In this document: piece by piece, positions 46,949 through 56,218 of the stretch
Layout: each line of letters begins with the position of its first letter
Position numbering within the stretch: the first letter of the stretch is position 1
Origin: an endosymbiont of Galathealinum brachiosum
GTDB taxonomy: Bacteria; Pseudomonadota; Gammaproteobacteria; SZUA-229
DNA length: 64,000 nt
NCBI GenBank assembly: GCA_003349885.1
Contig: QFXC01000014.1
Location: forward strand, 62,001 to 126,000
Reading direction: 5' to 3'
Translations under genes and position numbers: made by a program
The notes under the pieces: model-generated
The model's database searches: none
Seen by the model: only the letters and a program-made list of their open reading frames with translations
Told to the model about the DNA's origin: nothing

Positions 46949-48166
46949 ATGCAAACTAATTTAATTCATAGTTTACTCGAAACTCCACAGGGCCAGGAAG
47001 CTGATGATATTTTACGCTCCTGTGTACACTGTGGTTTTTGCACGGCCACCTGCCCAACTTATCAAATATTAGGTAATGAACTGGATAGTCCGCGGGGAAG
47101 AATTTATTTAATTAAACAGGTTTTAGAAGGCATACCTGTTACTGATAAAACCCGCTCACACTTAGATCGTTGTCTGACCTGTCGCTCATGTGAAACCACT
47201 TGCCCTTCAGGGGTTAACTATGGCCGATTAATTGACATTGGTCGTGAACTGGTTGAAAAACAGACAACACGTAAACTATCTGAACAATTCTCACGCTATG
47301 CGTTGAGAAAAATCATTCCTTACCCCGAACGATTTAAATTTTTACTCAATCTTGGTAATCTATTTAAACCCGTTTTACCTGCTGTATTAAAAGATAAAAT
47401 ACCCGCAGTAGAAACAGCGACAGAATGGCCTGAAGTAAAACACAAACGAAAAATGTTGATACTTGCTGGTTGCGTTCAACAAACCACCAATGCACAGACG
47501 AATGCATCAACAGCTAATGTATTAAATAAACTCGGCATTGAATTAATTCAGGAAAATGAAGTGAAGTGCTGCGGCGCTGTGAGCCAACATCTTTCAGCAA
47601 CTGATGAAGCGATTGTTACCATTAAAAAGAACATTGATGCTTGGTGGCATCATGTTAATAATGGCATTGAAGCAATTGTTATAACAGCCAGTGGTTGTGG
47701 CGTAATGGTAAAAGACTATGCTCATCTACTTGAAAATGATGAAATGTATGCACTTAAAGCAAAACGCGTTAGTAAACTTGCAAAAGATATCAGTGAAATA
47801 ATATCTAATGAAGATTTACAGCAAGATGAAACGTATTCAACAGGTATTACCGTTGCTTTTCATAGCCCCTGCACCTTACAACATGGCTTACAACTTAACG
47901 GTGTTGTTGAAAAAATATTAAGTAATGCTGGTTACAAACTGACTTCTGTTAACGATTCGCATCTATGCTGCGGATCTGCCGGCACTTACTCTGTATTACA
48001 ACCTGTAATTTCAAAAAAATTACTTGTAAATAAAATAACAAACTTACAAAAAAATCGACCTGATATTATTGCTACTGCAAACATCGGTTGTCAGATGCAT
48101 CTTTCTACGAAATCAGATAAACCAGTTAAACACTGGATAGAGTTAGTCGAATCTGCAATATGCTAA
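46949..48166 (+). CDS. glcF: Glycolate oxidase iron-sulfur subunit GlcF
   Basis: A 405-residue protein with two 4Fe-4S sites at the N-terminus, C25-C28-C31-C35 and C75-C78-C81-C85 (CVHCGFCTATCP, CLTCRSCETTCP), and two CCG-type domains (EVKCCGAVSQH, SHLCCGSAG) that bind further cofactors. It accepts electrons from GlcDE and passes them to the quinone pool. Starts 2 bases after glcE; the three subunits should form one membrane-associated complex. Confidence 0.95.
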   Translation: MQTNLIHSLLETPQGQEADDILRSCVHCGFCTATCPTYQILGNELDSPRGRIYLIKQVLEGIPVTDKTRSHLDRCLTCRSCETTCPSGVNYGRLIDIGRELVEKQTTRKLSEQFSRYALRKIIPYPERFKFLLNLGNLFKPVLPAVLKDKIPAVETATEWPEVKHKRKMLILAGCVQQTTNAQTNASTANVLNKLGIELIQENEVKCCGAVSQHLSATDEAIVTIKKNIDAWWHHVNNGIEAIVITASGCGVMVKDYAHLLENDEMYALKAKRVSKLAKDISEIISNEDLQQDETYSTGITVAFHSPCTLQHGLQLNGVVEKILSNAGYKLTSVNDSHLCCGSAGTYSVLQPVISKKLLVNKITNLQKNRPDIIATANIGCQMHLSTKSDKPVKHWIELVESAIC

Positions 48167-48228
48167 AAACAAAATACTGGTTATAAATATTTTTTAACTA
48201 GACAATAAAAATATCATTCAGCTAAAGC

Positions 48229-48263
48229 GCTAACTTCTAAATACATCTATAGAAATTAGCTTT
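48229..48263. terminator. Possible terminator after glcF
   Basis: GCTAAcTTCTA and TAGAAaTTAGC pair in a 10-bp stem with one mismatch and a loop of about 10 bases, followed by TTTCT. It lies between the convergent glcF and lipoprotein genes. Confidence 0.4.
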
Positions 48264-48324
48264 CTCTAACGACGACTAAACCAATCTGACAAAGCATATT
48301 TTATGTAGCTTTAAATTATAATAC

Positions 48325-50781
48325 CTAAAATTCTAATGGCGCTACATAAAGCGGATTGGGCACTCGATATACATATGAGTTAAAAGCTATATCATCTGGT
48401 AATAATGTTGTCGCATAAGAGTGAAAAGTAATATAACGCCCATCGCCACTTATTGAAGCATCTCTACTCTCATCATCGGACTGAGTACCATCAGCCGCAA
48501 CATTAACTCGACGGATATCTTGTTCAATCAGGTCATATACAAAAATATCAACATATCCATTAGTATCTCCTTCAACAAGATCAGTGGCAGTTGACTCAAA
48601 TGTTATATAACGACCATCAAAACTGATAGATGGATTTTGGCTAAACCCATTACTAATAACACCCACATTATCGACACTAACAACGCTAAGAAGCCCTGTA
48701 TTTCTATCAAATACAAAAATATCAGTAAATCCATTATCCCCACCTGCAATATTACTGCTATCAGACTCAAAAGCGACATAACGTCCGTTTCCACTTATCA
48801 CGGGCGTACGACTATCATCATTAGCCTGCTCACCGAGACTTGATACACTAATCCGTGTGGTTGATTTTGTGCCCGTGTTATGAACAAATATATCAGTTGA
48901 GGAGTTTGTATCATCCAATACAAGGCCATTACTATCAGAAGAAAAAGCCACAAATTGCCCATCATCACTTATTGACGGTCGGTCGTTACTAGCACGAACT
49001 GTATCAGCAAGCGTAAGTGCATCAATATCATCTTTATTAGCAATACTCGCTACAACCGTATTCCCCGATAAACTGTCATGCACGTATATTCCGCCATTGA
49101 TAGCAGGATCATCCGTCAATAAATTTGTTGAAGTTGTACGAAATGTTACATAACGCCCATCTGAACTAATATCAGGAAAGTGACTAAACCCATTACCTTC
49201 TGCCCCCGCATCACTCACACTGACTCGAGTGGTTTCAGTAACCTCAAGCTCATGTAAAAAGACATCAGGCCTGTCATTACCATCAACTGCAATTAAATTT
49301 GTTGCATCAGAAGTAAAAGCCACAAATTTTCCGTCTGCACTAATCACAAGATCGCGACCAGCACCAATACTGCCACTTCTATTATTCGCTTCTGCGCCAC
49401 CTGAGTTTGTACTCACACGTAAAGTAGTCGCATTAGTAACATCATGAATAAAAACATCAAAAACATTATTAAAGTCATCGATAACATAATCAGTTGAACC
49501 AGAAGTGAATGCTATTTTATCACCGCAATGATTGATCGATGGATATTCACCAGAGTATGGGTCACCTACAACATCAACTGATACTCGTCTTATTGGTTGA
49601 GGATCTCCATTACATGGATCATCTGATATTTGATCAAAAAAAGCATCTATAAAATGAGATCTTGTTGCATCAGTTAAACTACTGAAGGTATATGAATCAA
49701 TTGCACCCTGAGATTGCCCATTAACTTCAACATCAAATATTTCATAACCAGTATCAGGTATTATAGAAAACACTTGTTCAACACCACATGAAACTGGAAT
49801 ACCTGCCTGAAATAGCCCCCCTGGGTCAATACTCCCACTCCCAAAAACGTCAGTATGAACAAGGTAACTAATTACTGAAAATTTTGCTGTTATATTTACA
49901 TTCTCAGTAATATTCGAATAAAGAAAACTACCATTCTCTAATTCATCAGAAAAAACAGAGCTTTGACCAGAGCTTGCTAGCACATCTAAACCATTTTGCT
50001 TATGACACTCACCTGCTACCGGTGTAATAAATAAATCACTGCCCTCTTCTAGAATATTACTACCCAATGGATTAGCTGTACCACCATCTTCAGCATACAA
50101 TGTAACAACATAAGTAGGCGTATTAGTCTCAGCCGCATTCGCTACAGTCACAGCCTGTATAAGCGCTAAAGGATCGCCTCCTCCAAGTAATGATGCGGTT
50201 GAAGTTAAATCTAAACTCAATTCAATATTATCTTCCATTGTTTTTGCAATTGCATCAATGGAGTCTTGATAGGTTACTATTGTCATATCAATATTATCGA
50301 GTACTAAATCGGATACGGCTACACCTTCTACACCTACATCAATACCCGCTACCGCAATTAATACTGCCATTTCAGCTGTGGATTCAGGATTGATAAAAAC
50401 CGACAAAGGAACGGTGGTACCGGACAAATGATACATCAGGAGCACATTACCAAGAGTGACACGAAAAAAATAATCCAGACCCGGAAGAAGAAGCAACGAA
50501 AACTCACCACTACTACCAACCGTTTTTGTTGCTACAACCTCACCTTCAGTATCCGTTACAATGACCTGTGCACCAGCCCAGTCTGTAATTTTACGACTAC
50601 TTATCTGACTGATTTTATTCGTATTTATAGATTGTTTGGAAACAGGCACAAGACTGGAAAGTGACGCAGTAATTGTTATTTTATCAGAAGACGAACTTGA
50701 ACTGCCCCCACCACTACAGGCTGACAACATGAACATCACTAAAACAGTGAATACTGAAACTTTACTTTTATCATTTATCAT
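48325..50781 (-). CDS. Lipoprotein with TolB-like (PD40) beta-propeller repeats
   Basis: An 818-residue lipoprotein. The ATG at 50781 follows TTGGAG at proper spacing; it gives a clean lipoprotein signal, MFMLSACSGGGSSSS, with lipidated Cys near residue 22. The N-terminal 360 residues contain a carboxypeptidase-like domain and repeats unassigned by me. From about 370 there are six or seven repeats with S-x-DGRYVTFRT or S-x-DGRYITFES and DIFVHD, which are TolB-type propeller blades. Likely exposed in the periplasm or on the cell surface; the partner is unknown. Confidence 0.8.
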   Translation of the reverse strand: MINDKSKVSVFTVLVMFMLSACSGGGSSSSSSDKITITASLSSLVPVSKQSINTNKISQISSRKITDWAGAQVIVTDTEGEVVATKTVGSSGEFSLLLLPGLDYFFRVTLGNVLLMYHLSGTTVPLSVFINPESTAEMAVLIAVAGIDVGVEGVAVSDLVLDNIDMTIVTYQDSIDAIAKTMEDNIELSLDLTSTASLLGGGDPLALIQAVTVANAAETNTPTYVVTLYAEDGGTANPLGSNILEEGSDLFITPVAGECHKQNGLDVLASSGQSSVFSDELENGSFLYSNITENVNITAKFSVISYLVHTDVFGSGSIDPGGLFQAGIPVSCGVEQVFSIIPDTGYEIFDVEVNGQSQGAIDSYTFSSLTDATRSHFIDAFFDQISDDPCNGDPQPIRRVSVDVVGDPYSGEYPSINHCGDKIAFTSGSTDYVIDDFNNVFDVFIHDVTNATTLRVSTNSGGAEANNRSGSIGAGRDLVISADGKFVAFTSDATNLIAVDGNDRPDVFLHELEVTETTRVSVSDAGAEGNGFSHFPDISSDGRYVTFRTTSTNLLTDDPAINGGIYVHDSLSGNTVVASIANKDDIDALTLADTVRASNDRPSISDDGQFVAFSSDSNGLVLDDTNSSTDIFVHNTGTKSTTRISVSSLGEQANDDSRTPVISGNGRYVAFESDSSNIAGGDNGFTDIFVFDRNTGLLSVVSVDNVGVISNGFSQNPSISFDGRYITFESTATDLVEGDTNGYVDIFVYDLIEQDIRRVNVAADGTQSDDESRDASISGDGRYITFHSYATTLLPDDIAFNSYVYRVPNPLYVAPLEF

Positions 50782-50938
50782 ATCTAACTCCAACAAACTT
50801 ATGTTGCATGGAAGTGTAGATAAGACTAGATCTATATCGTAAAAAGTCTAGATAAATCAGACTAAGTGTTATTAAAGCAAAATTAATTTAAACTTATATT
50901 CGAAAATCAAAGGTTAGTAGTTATTTCTTTATCTGTGT

Positions 50939-50974
50939 TTTAGCATGCAATATCAACTGATATTGCATGCTAAA
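50939..50974. other. Perfect 17-bp inverted repeat between two minus-strand genes
   Basis: TTTAGCATGCAATATCA and TGATATTGCATGCTAAA with a 2-base loop, 32 bases before the end of the channel gene on the + strand. There is no T tract after it on either strand. It may be a 3' mRNA end structure, a protein-binding site, or part of a small mobile repeat. Confidence 0.6.
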
Positions 50975-51005
50975 AATATATTCAATCTTTATTTACAGAA
51001 AATTA

Positions 51006-53309
51006 CTACTCACCCTCTACAGGTAAATTTCTAATATGCACATCCTGTTGTGGAAATGGAATCTCAATATTAGCTTCTTTAAACGCTTTATCAATTGCAA
51101 AATTCAAATCACTTATTACGCCTAATCGACCACTCACTTCTTTAAGGAAAACCCGGAGTTCAAAATCAAGTGAACTAGCACCAAAAGTTCTAAATAATAC
51201 TTTAGGTGCCCATCTGATATTACCATGTATTAATTTTTCATTATCTTGTGCTATTTTCAATAAAATTTCTCTAACCTGTTCTATGTCACTACCATAAGCG
51301 ACTCCTACAGGTATTATTGCACGCCCTTTTTTACTGGATAACATCCAGTTTGTAACCTGATTAGATATCAGTTCCGAATTGGGAACAATTACGTCTGAGT
51401 TATCAAATGTTCTAATTAGAGTAGAACGAATCTGTATGTTCTTTACATAACCCTCCGTTGCACCTACTTCAACCCAATCTCCTTTACGTATAGGTCGTTC
51501 AAAAAGCAATATCAATCCGGATACAAAGTTATTAACAATATTTTGCAAACCAAAACCGATACCAACTGATAATGCGCCAGCCACAATTGCTATATTACCA
51601 AAATCAAATCCTGCTGCAGATAGACCAATTAAAAATGCCGTTAAAAACATTAGATAACCGGCAATTGTAGCAACAGCATCACGTGCACCTGAATCAATAT
51701 TAAACATTTGCAACCAGTTCTTTTCTAACTGACACTTTATCCAGCCAGAAACGACTAATAAAGCAGAAAAGATAACGATAGCCCACAATATTTTAACCGG
51801 GACTATTCGATAGTCACCTAGCTCAAAACCATTAACAATATAATTTTTGAGTTGTGTTAAAAAGCCACCATTAAAATCCCAGATATTAACCATAAGTAGA
51901 AAAAAAGCTCCCCATAATACAACTGAAACTGTCAACCTTATCCAGATCAGTCCTGGAATAACATTATCGCCTTCAACACCAATCTTATTACGAATGCGAG
52001 ATGATAGTTTATTAGAGCCCTGATCTAATGAATTAAATACAAGTTGAAATACTTTTGTTACCCCGGAAAATAAAATCAACAGTATAAAAGTAACAATAAC
52101 TCCTCCTCTAATTGCAAAAGAGAAATTTATATAACCCAGCCACTCTGATATTAAGGTCAAGATTAATACAAAATTTACTATTCTGGACACCCAGCTTAAT
52201 TTTGGTAATTTTCTAGGGTCTATCAAAACACGAATAGTCCAAACCAGATTTATTACAAGAAACAATGAAAAGACATACCTTAATAATAATAAGTTTGTTT
52301 CCGTCATACTATTTGAAAAAACAGTATAGAACGCAAGATAACCAACTAAAGCAATCAGAAACAATACTCTTAATCGATTCGATATTTTCGATAACATATC
52401 ACCCATATTCTCTAATATAGGCCTCGCAGGTGCGACGGGAGATAGAAATAAATTAGTTACAAGAACAAACAGAAAATATAATGTAAGAGCCAGAGATATC
52501 TGAGTAATAAACAACGTGTACTCTATATCAAACGTTATATAGTATAGAAACAGATAACTTGATAAAGAAATCAATATAAACGGAACATAACGAGCACTTA
52601 TTGTTATAAAGGAATGCAGTAACAAGTTATCCATATCATCATTCCAGATGGATGTTTCTGAATATTTTATTAATGATTTTCTTATTTTCATAGAAAACAA
52701 TAATATAACAGACAATAAAGCCAGACCCGCCCCCCATTCGGTTAACTTGATTTCCTGTATACCGGAATCCTCAACAATAAAACCTGATGAATCACTAAAT
52801 AAACCTGCCGGGTTATTAACAAATTCATTAACTAAAGAAACTATATTCTTTTGTTTAGAAAAATATGTTCGCTCCAGATTTGAGTTTATTGCTTTATCAA
52901 GCATAATATCGACATCTTGAACTAATAAAAGATTCACATTACATTCGGCGATTTCTTTTTCTATATTATTTTGATCTTTTACAAGGTGCTTTCGTACGGA
53001 TGTGACATTACTATCTTCACCCTTGTGTTTTTCACCCAGTTCATCTATTGATTGTTTTAGTGCTTTGTGCACCTCCTCTTTTTCAGCGATGCATAGTTCG
53101 GAAAGGCTGCTCACATCAATAGTCAGTCTAGTCCAGGCCGAAAGATCTTCACTTTTATACTTATGCTTCTTTAAACGTTTTTTTATTTTTTCCAGCTGAA
53201 CTATATTCTGTTCAAGTAAAATCTCATCATAAGCATATACAGACGGAGATAACATAAAAGAGAAAAGCAGAAAATAACTTATTGTTAACACTTTAAATTT
53301 GTCAATCAT
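51006..53309 (-). CDS. Mechanosensitive ion channel of the MscS/MscK type
   Basis: A 767-residue protein. Signal peptide, then a helical periplasmic region to about residue 190 (KKRLKKHKYKSEDLSAWTRL), about ten membrane helices, and a C-terminal MscS core. The pore helix reads VGIGFGLQNIVNNFVSGLIL and the following FERPIRKGDWVEVG and VIVPNSELISNQVTNW are the MscS signature. Such channels open on membrane tension to let out solutes during hypo-osmotic shock. Length and N-terminal domain suit the large MscK/MscM-like forms rather than the small MscS. Confidence 0.92.
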   Translation of the reverse strand: MIDKFKVLTISYFLLFSFMLSPSVYAYDEILLEQNIVQLEKIKKRLKKHKYKSEDLSAWTRLTIDVSSLSELCIAEKEEVHKALKQSIDELGEKHKGEDSNVTSVRKHLVKDQNNIEKEIAECNVNLLLVQDVDIMLDKAINSNLERTYFSKQKNIVSLVNEFVNNPAGLFSDSSGFIVEDSGIQEIKLTEWGAGLALLSVILLFSMKIRKSLIKYSETSIWNDDMDNLLLHSFITISARYVPFILISLSSYLFLYYITFDIEYTLFITQISLALTLYFLFVLVTNLFLSPVAPARPILENMGDMLSKISNRLRVLFLIALVGYLAFYTVFSNSMTETNLLLLRYVFSLFLVINLVWTIRVLIDPRKLPKLSWVSRIVNFVLILTLISEWLGYINFSFAIRGGVIVTFILLILFSGVTKVFQLVFNSLDQGSNKLSSRIRNKIGVEGDNVIPGLIWIRLTVSVVLWGAFFLLMVNIWDFNGGFLTQLKNYIVNGFELGDYRIVPVKILWAIVIFSALLVVSGWIKCQLEKNWLQMFNIDSGARDAVATIAGYLMFLTAFLIGLSAAGFDFGNIAIVAGALSVGIGFGLQNIVNNFVSGLILLFERPIRKGDWVEVGATEGYVKNIQIRSTLIRTFDNSDVIVPNSELISNQVTNWMLSSKKGRAIIPVGVAYGSDIEQVREILLKIAQDNEKLIHGNIRWAPKVLFRTFGASSLDFELRVFLKEVSGRLGVISDLNFAIDKAFKEANIEIPFPQQDVHIRNLPVEGE

Positions 53310-53376
53310 TGAATAAAAACTCTTTTTTTCATTTATTTATTAATTAATTTTAGTTACACTCATATTCAATAAGCGC

Positions 53377-53904
53377 CTACCAGAACCACCACCCGGACTT
53401 TAATTCTGCTTCACAGGTTTTAAGCTGTGCAGCGTATTTACTCGCATTCTTTTTAACTTTTTTAGCCACTTTAATCAGCCAGGGTTTCTGATTATATGTT
53501 TTACGCTTAAAACCACCATGACCTTCATGATAAGCAAGGTACTGGTTATAAGCATCCCATTTGGATATTTTCAGGGTATCGTATGATTTTTTACCATACC
53601 AGCCTATAAAATCAACAGCATCGCCAAAATCATCCCTGTCTGCGCCTGAATTGCCCGTAGACTTAATATACCAGTCCCAGGTGGCATCTTTTACCTGCGC
53701 ATAACCATAAGCGGTTGATTGACGACCTGTTGGTATAATCCACAAAAAATACTGCATTTCTGTTTGTGCATCATGTGTAAAACGAGATTCCTGATGAATT
53801 ATAGCCAGTTGCACATGTACGGGTACCCCCCAGCGCTTAAAACTATCACTCGCATCATCATACCAGCCGCCTTTTTCTTCAAATATAGAACAGCTATTAG
53901 TCAT
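53377..53904 (-). CDS. Lytic-transglycosylase-like (SLT fold) lipoprotein; true start probably upstream
   Basis: At least 175 residues with a lysozyme-like SLT domain: catalytic Glu in IIHQESRF, then STAYGYAQVKDATWDWY and YNQYLAYHEGHGGF. These enzymes cut peptidoglycan. The first ATG is at 53904, but the frame stays open to about 53990 and encodes a lipoprotein signal just before it, ending in YLLVAGCSTSP. No ATG, GTG or TTG begins that part; ATT at 53973 (with AGG 10 bases upstream) or CTG at 53964 are the only likely starts. So either the gene uses a rare start codon or the sequence has an error near here. Confidence 0.75.
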   Translation of the reverse strand: MTNSCSIFEEKGGWYDDASDSFKRWGVPVHVQLAIIHQESRFTHDAQTEMQYFLWIIPTGRQSTAYGYAQVKDATWDWYIKSTGNSGADRDDFGDAVDFIGWYGKKSYDTLKISKWDAYNQYLAYHEGHGGFKRKTYNQKPWLIKVAKKVKKNASKYAAQLKTCEAELKSGWWFW

Positions 53905-54073
53905 ATTCTTTGGTGGTGAAGTTGAGCAGCCTGCTACCAGAAGATATATTACAAAAATTATCAGATGTTTAATTTTAAAAAGCCTATTAATTAAATGTTA
54001 ATATATTCAATAAGATAGTTCATATATTAAACTGTTATTCATGCTATAACTGATAAAAACATTCATATTATAT

Positions 54074-54089
54074 CGTGATCTATTTCACA
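54074..54089. promoter_or_regulatory. CRP-like binding site between divergent genes
   Basis: CGTGA-TCTATT-TCACA matches the CRP consensus TGTGA-N6-TCACA at 9 of 10 fixed positions. It is about 100 bases before the lipoprotein gene signal region and about 150 bases before the PilZ-like gene. A CRP homologue should exist for this to work; none is in the window. Confidence 0.5.
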
Positions 54090-54239
54090 CAATTTGCCCT
54101 AATGAACGTTTCATCCTTGTTATTACTATTTCCACTGCTTTAATAAGGTGACTCGCAGTATTTTTACTGACTGTAAGTACAAAATGATAACCCTCTTTAT
54201 AAGAATAACATTATCTTTTACTTATTAAGCAGGAAAACT

Positions 54240-54632
54240 ATGAAAAAATTAGCTCAGCGATTCTTCAGCAAAAAAACAGACGATCATTTTGTATCAGCTG
54301 TCGGTACTAACGTAAAAATACTCTTTTCTTCTGAAAACCCATCATTACTCGGTAAAACCATGGTGACCACCGCGATTGAGATGTCTCCTCAAAGCATTAG
54401 ACTGGAAGTGGCACACCCGATAGAAATAGACTCTGTACTGGATATTTCTGTAAAACTGGATAGCAGTGATAGAACGTATAATTTAACAGGTAATGTACGC
54501 TGGCGCTTACCTTCAACACGCGGTCAGTATCATATCGTACTGGTTTTAAGAGAACGAAGAGATATCAGATCTGACTTCAAAGCCTGGAAATCAAATTTCC
54601 TGCAGAATTTTGAATACGCTAAAGCGGTTTAA
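54240..54632 (+). CDS. PilZ-like small protein
   Basis: A 130-residue protein with a beta-barrel profile like PilZ domains (VGTNVKILF, LEVAHPIEI, NLTGNVRWRL). The c-di-GMP-binding RxxxR and DxSxxG motifs are not clear, for example EMSPQSIRL where DxSxxG would be, so it may bind no nucleotide. AGCAGGAAAACT before the ATG is a fine ribosome site. The assignment is tentative. Confidence 0.5.
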   Translation: MKKLAQRFFSKKTDDHFVSAVGTNVKILFSSENPSLLGKTMVTTAIEMSPQSIRLEVAHPIEIDSVLDISVKLDSSDRTYNLTGNVRWRLPSTRGQYHIVLVLRERRDIRSDFKAWKSNFLQNFEYAKAV

Positions 54633-54640
54633 TTTACATT

Positions 54641-54664
54641 ATGAGCAACCTTGAAGGTTGCTCA
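54641..54664. terminator. Bidirectional terminator between convergent genes
   Basis: ATGAGCAACCTT / AAGGTTGCTCAT-type hairpin, perfect 11-bp stem with a 2-base loop, followed by TTTTTA on the + strand. It separates the PilZ-like gene and the glycerate-kinase-like gene. Confidence 0.85.
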
Positions 54665-54671
54665 TTTTTAA

Positions 54672-55604
54672 TTATTTAACGATGACTTTACTTATCTGAT
54701 GTTGCTTATTTAAATTCAATACTACATCTGCTCTTTGCGGCATTTCTTTTAAACACTGCATAGTGATTCTTTCAAAGTACATAACAAACTCTTTAACTTC
54801 TATCTCACTTTTAATATGTGACGTTGTGTTTTCTCGGTGATTCAACTTTGATTCCTGCAAACACCTCCATTCAAACACTGATTCCATATCCGGTACTTTT
54901 AGCATAATTAAATGATCAATATATGAAAATAAATCATTATATTGCTCTGTCAACTGCCTGTTAACATAATGCCGCCAGTTCCCTTGCGTATCTTTACTTT
55001 CTTCAAGTTTGTTAAGTGGTTTTAATAATTCACTGTCTGATTGAGGCTTTGCGCCGACACACCACCCCTCAAATATAATGATATCAGGCATTTTTCTGAT
55101 AACTGTCCATTCTTCATCCGGTAACAGGTCATCAAGCGCTTTATCAAAACGGGGTATTTTGAGTTTATTGTTAATATTAGTCTTAAGTGTTTTTAATATT
55201 TCAATCCCAAGATTAACATCATGAGTTCCAGGAACGCCTCTAACACTTAACAGTGGGTGCACCTCATCAGCTAACAACAAACGACGATAACGGGATATAT
55301 ACAGATCATCAATTGATAAATGTAATACTGTTTTACTAAATAAAGTTTCAAGAATAAGAACAAGCAACTTACTTAAAGTCGACTTACCCGAGCCCTGCCC
55401 TCCATTTAAGCCTATAACTACAGGGGTAGTAGTATGTTTATTTTCTATCCATTTTGCTAACGGCAGATAAACTGATTTAAATGATTCTTTAAATGACTCA
55501 TCGAGTTTTTCCTGCTCTATAAATAAAGAAAGCTCATTTAAAAATACATTATTGTAATTTTGTATTTGATCTTCTTTCAGAATATGATGTATTTCAGGCC
55601 ACAT
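54672..55604 (-). CDS. Glycerate-kinase-like P-loop kinase (D-glycerate 3-kinase type)
   Basis: A 310-residue kinase of the uridine-kinase/panK-like fold. The Walker A site is GGQGSGKS at residues 68-75, followed by LSIDDLYISRYRR and the Walker B-like IIIFEGWCVGAKPQ. This set matches plant glycerate kinase (GLYK) and its bacterial relatives, which make 3-phosphoglycerate from D-glycerate in the last step of photorespiration. This fits the glcDEF operon 6 kb away, but the link between them is inference. The start codons of this and the next gene are back to back. Confidence 0.78.
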   Translation of the reverse strand: MWPEIHHILKEDQIQNYNNVFLNELSLFIEQEKLDESFKESFKSVYLPLAKWIENKHTTTPVVIGLNGGQGSGKSTLSKLLVLILETLFSKTVLHLSIDDLYISRYRRLLLADEVHPLLSVRGVPGTHDVNLGIEILKTLKTNINNKLKIPRFDKALDDLLPDEEWTVIRKMPDIIIFEGWCVGAKPQSDSELLKPLNKLEESKDTQGNWRHYVNRQLTEQYNDLFSYIDHLIMLKVPDMESVFEWRCLQESKLNHRENTTSHIKSEIEVKEFVMYFERITMQCLKEMPQRADVVLNLNKQHQISKVIVK

Positions 55605-55666
55605 TGTTATATTTAAACATTTTACTTATAATTAATCTTACAAAAAGCCTATGTAGAGCATATAAA

Positions 55667-56218
55667 TTGAGTTTACCTGAAAAAATAATTCAACAGACCC
55701 AGTGCTGGTTAAAAACGACCATTATCGGCCTTAATTTCTGCCCTTTTGCTAATAAGGAATTCAAACAGAACAGTATACGATATTCTGTTTTTGATGGACT
55801 AGATCTTGAGTCTAATCTACATGCTCTGGCAGATGAATTTCAACACCTTGATAACAACAATGACACTGAAACCAGCCTTTTAATGTTCACTAACTCGGTA
55901 GATGAGTTCGAAGATTTTCTGGAACTAATAGAATACAGCAATGAGTTACTTGATGATCTGGGTTATTGCTCTACTTACCAGATAGCACATTTCCATCCCC
56001 AGTATTGCTTTGATGGAGTTGAGGCTGATGATGCGTCTAATTACACCAATCGATCCCCCTATCCGACGTTACATTTAATTCGCGAAGCCAGCCTGCAACT
56101 AGCTATAGAAAATTACCCGGATACTTCTGAAATACCTGAGAACAATATTAAACTCGCTCGGGAACTTGGCTCTGAGAAACTGGATTCTCTCCTCAAAAGC
56201 TGTAACAAAATTTTATGA
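55667..56218 (+). CDS. DUF1415-type protein
   Basis: A 183-residue protein resembling DUF1415: QTQCWLKTTIIGLNFCPFAN, IAHFHPQYCFDGVEADDASN and YTNRSPYPTLHLIREASL are its conserved blocks. The TTG at 55667 is chosen because it puts the start eight residues before QTQCWL, as in the family; an ATG at 55604 would overlap the divergent kinase start. Function is unknown. It overlaps the MOSC-protein gene by 4 bases, which indicates an operon. Confidence 0.75.
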   Translation: MSLPEKIIQQTQCWLKTTIIGLNFCPFANKEFKQNSIRYSVFDGLDLESNLHALADEFQHLDNNNDTETSLLMFTNSVDEFEDFLELIEYSNELLDDLGYCSTYQIAHFHPQYCFDGVEADDASNYTNRSPYPTLHLIREASLQLAIENYPDTSEIPENNIKLARELGSEKLDSLLKSCNKIL

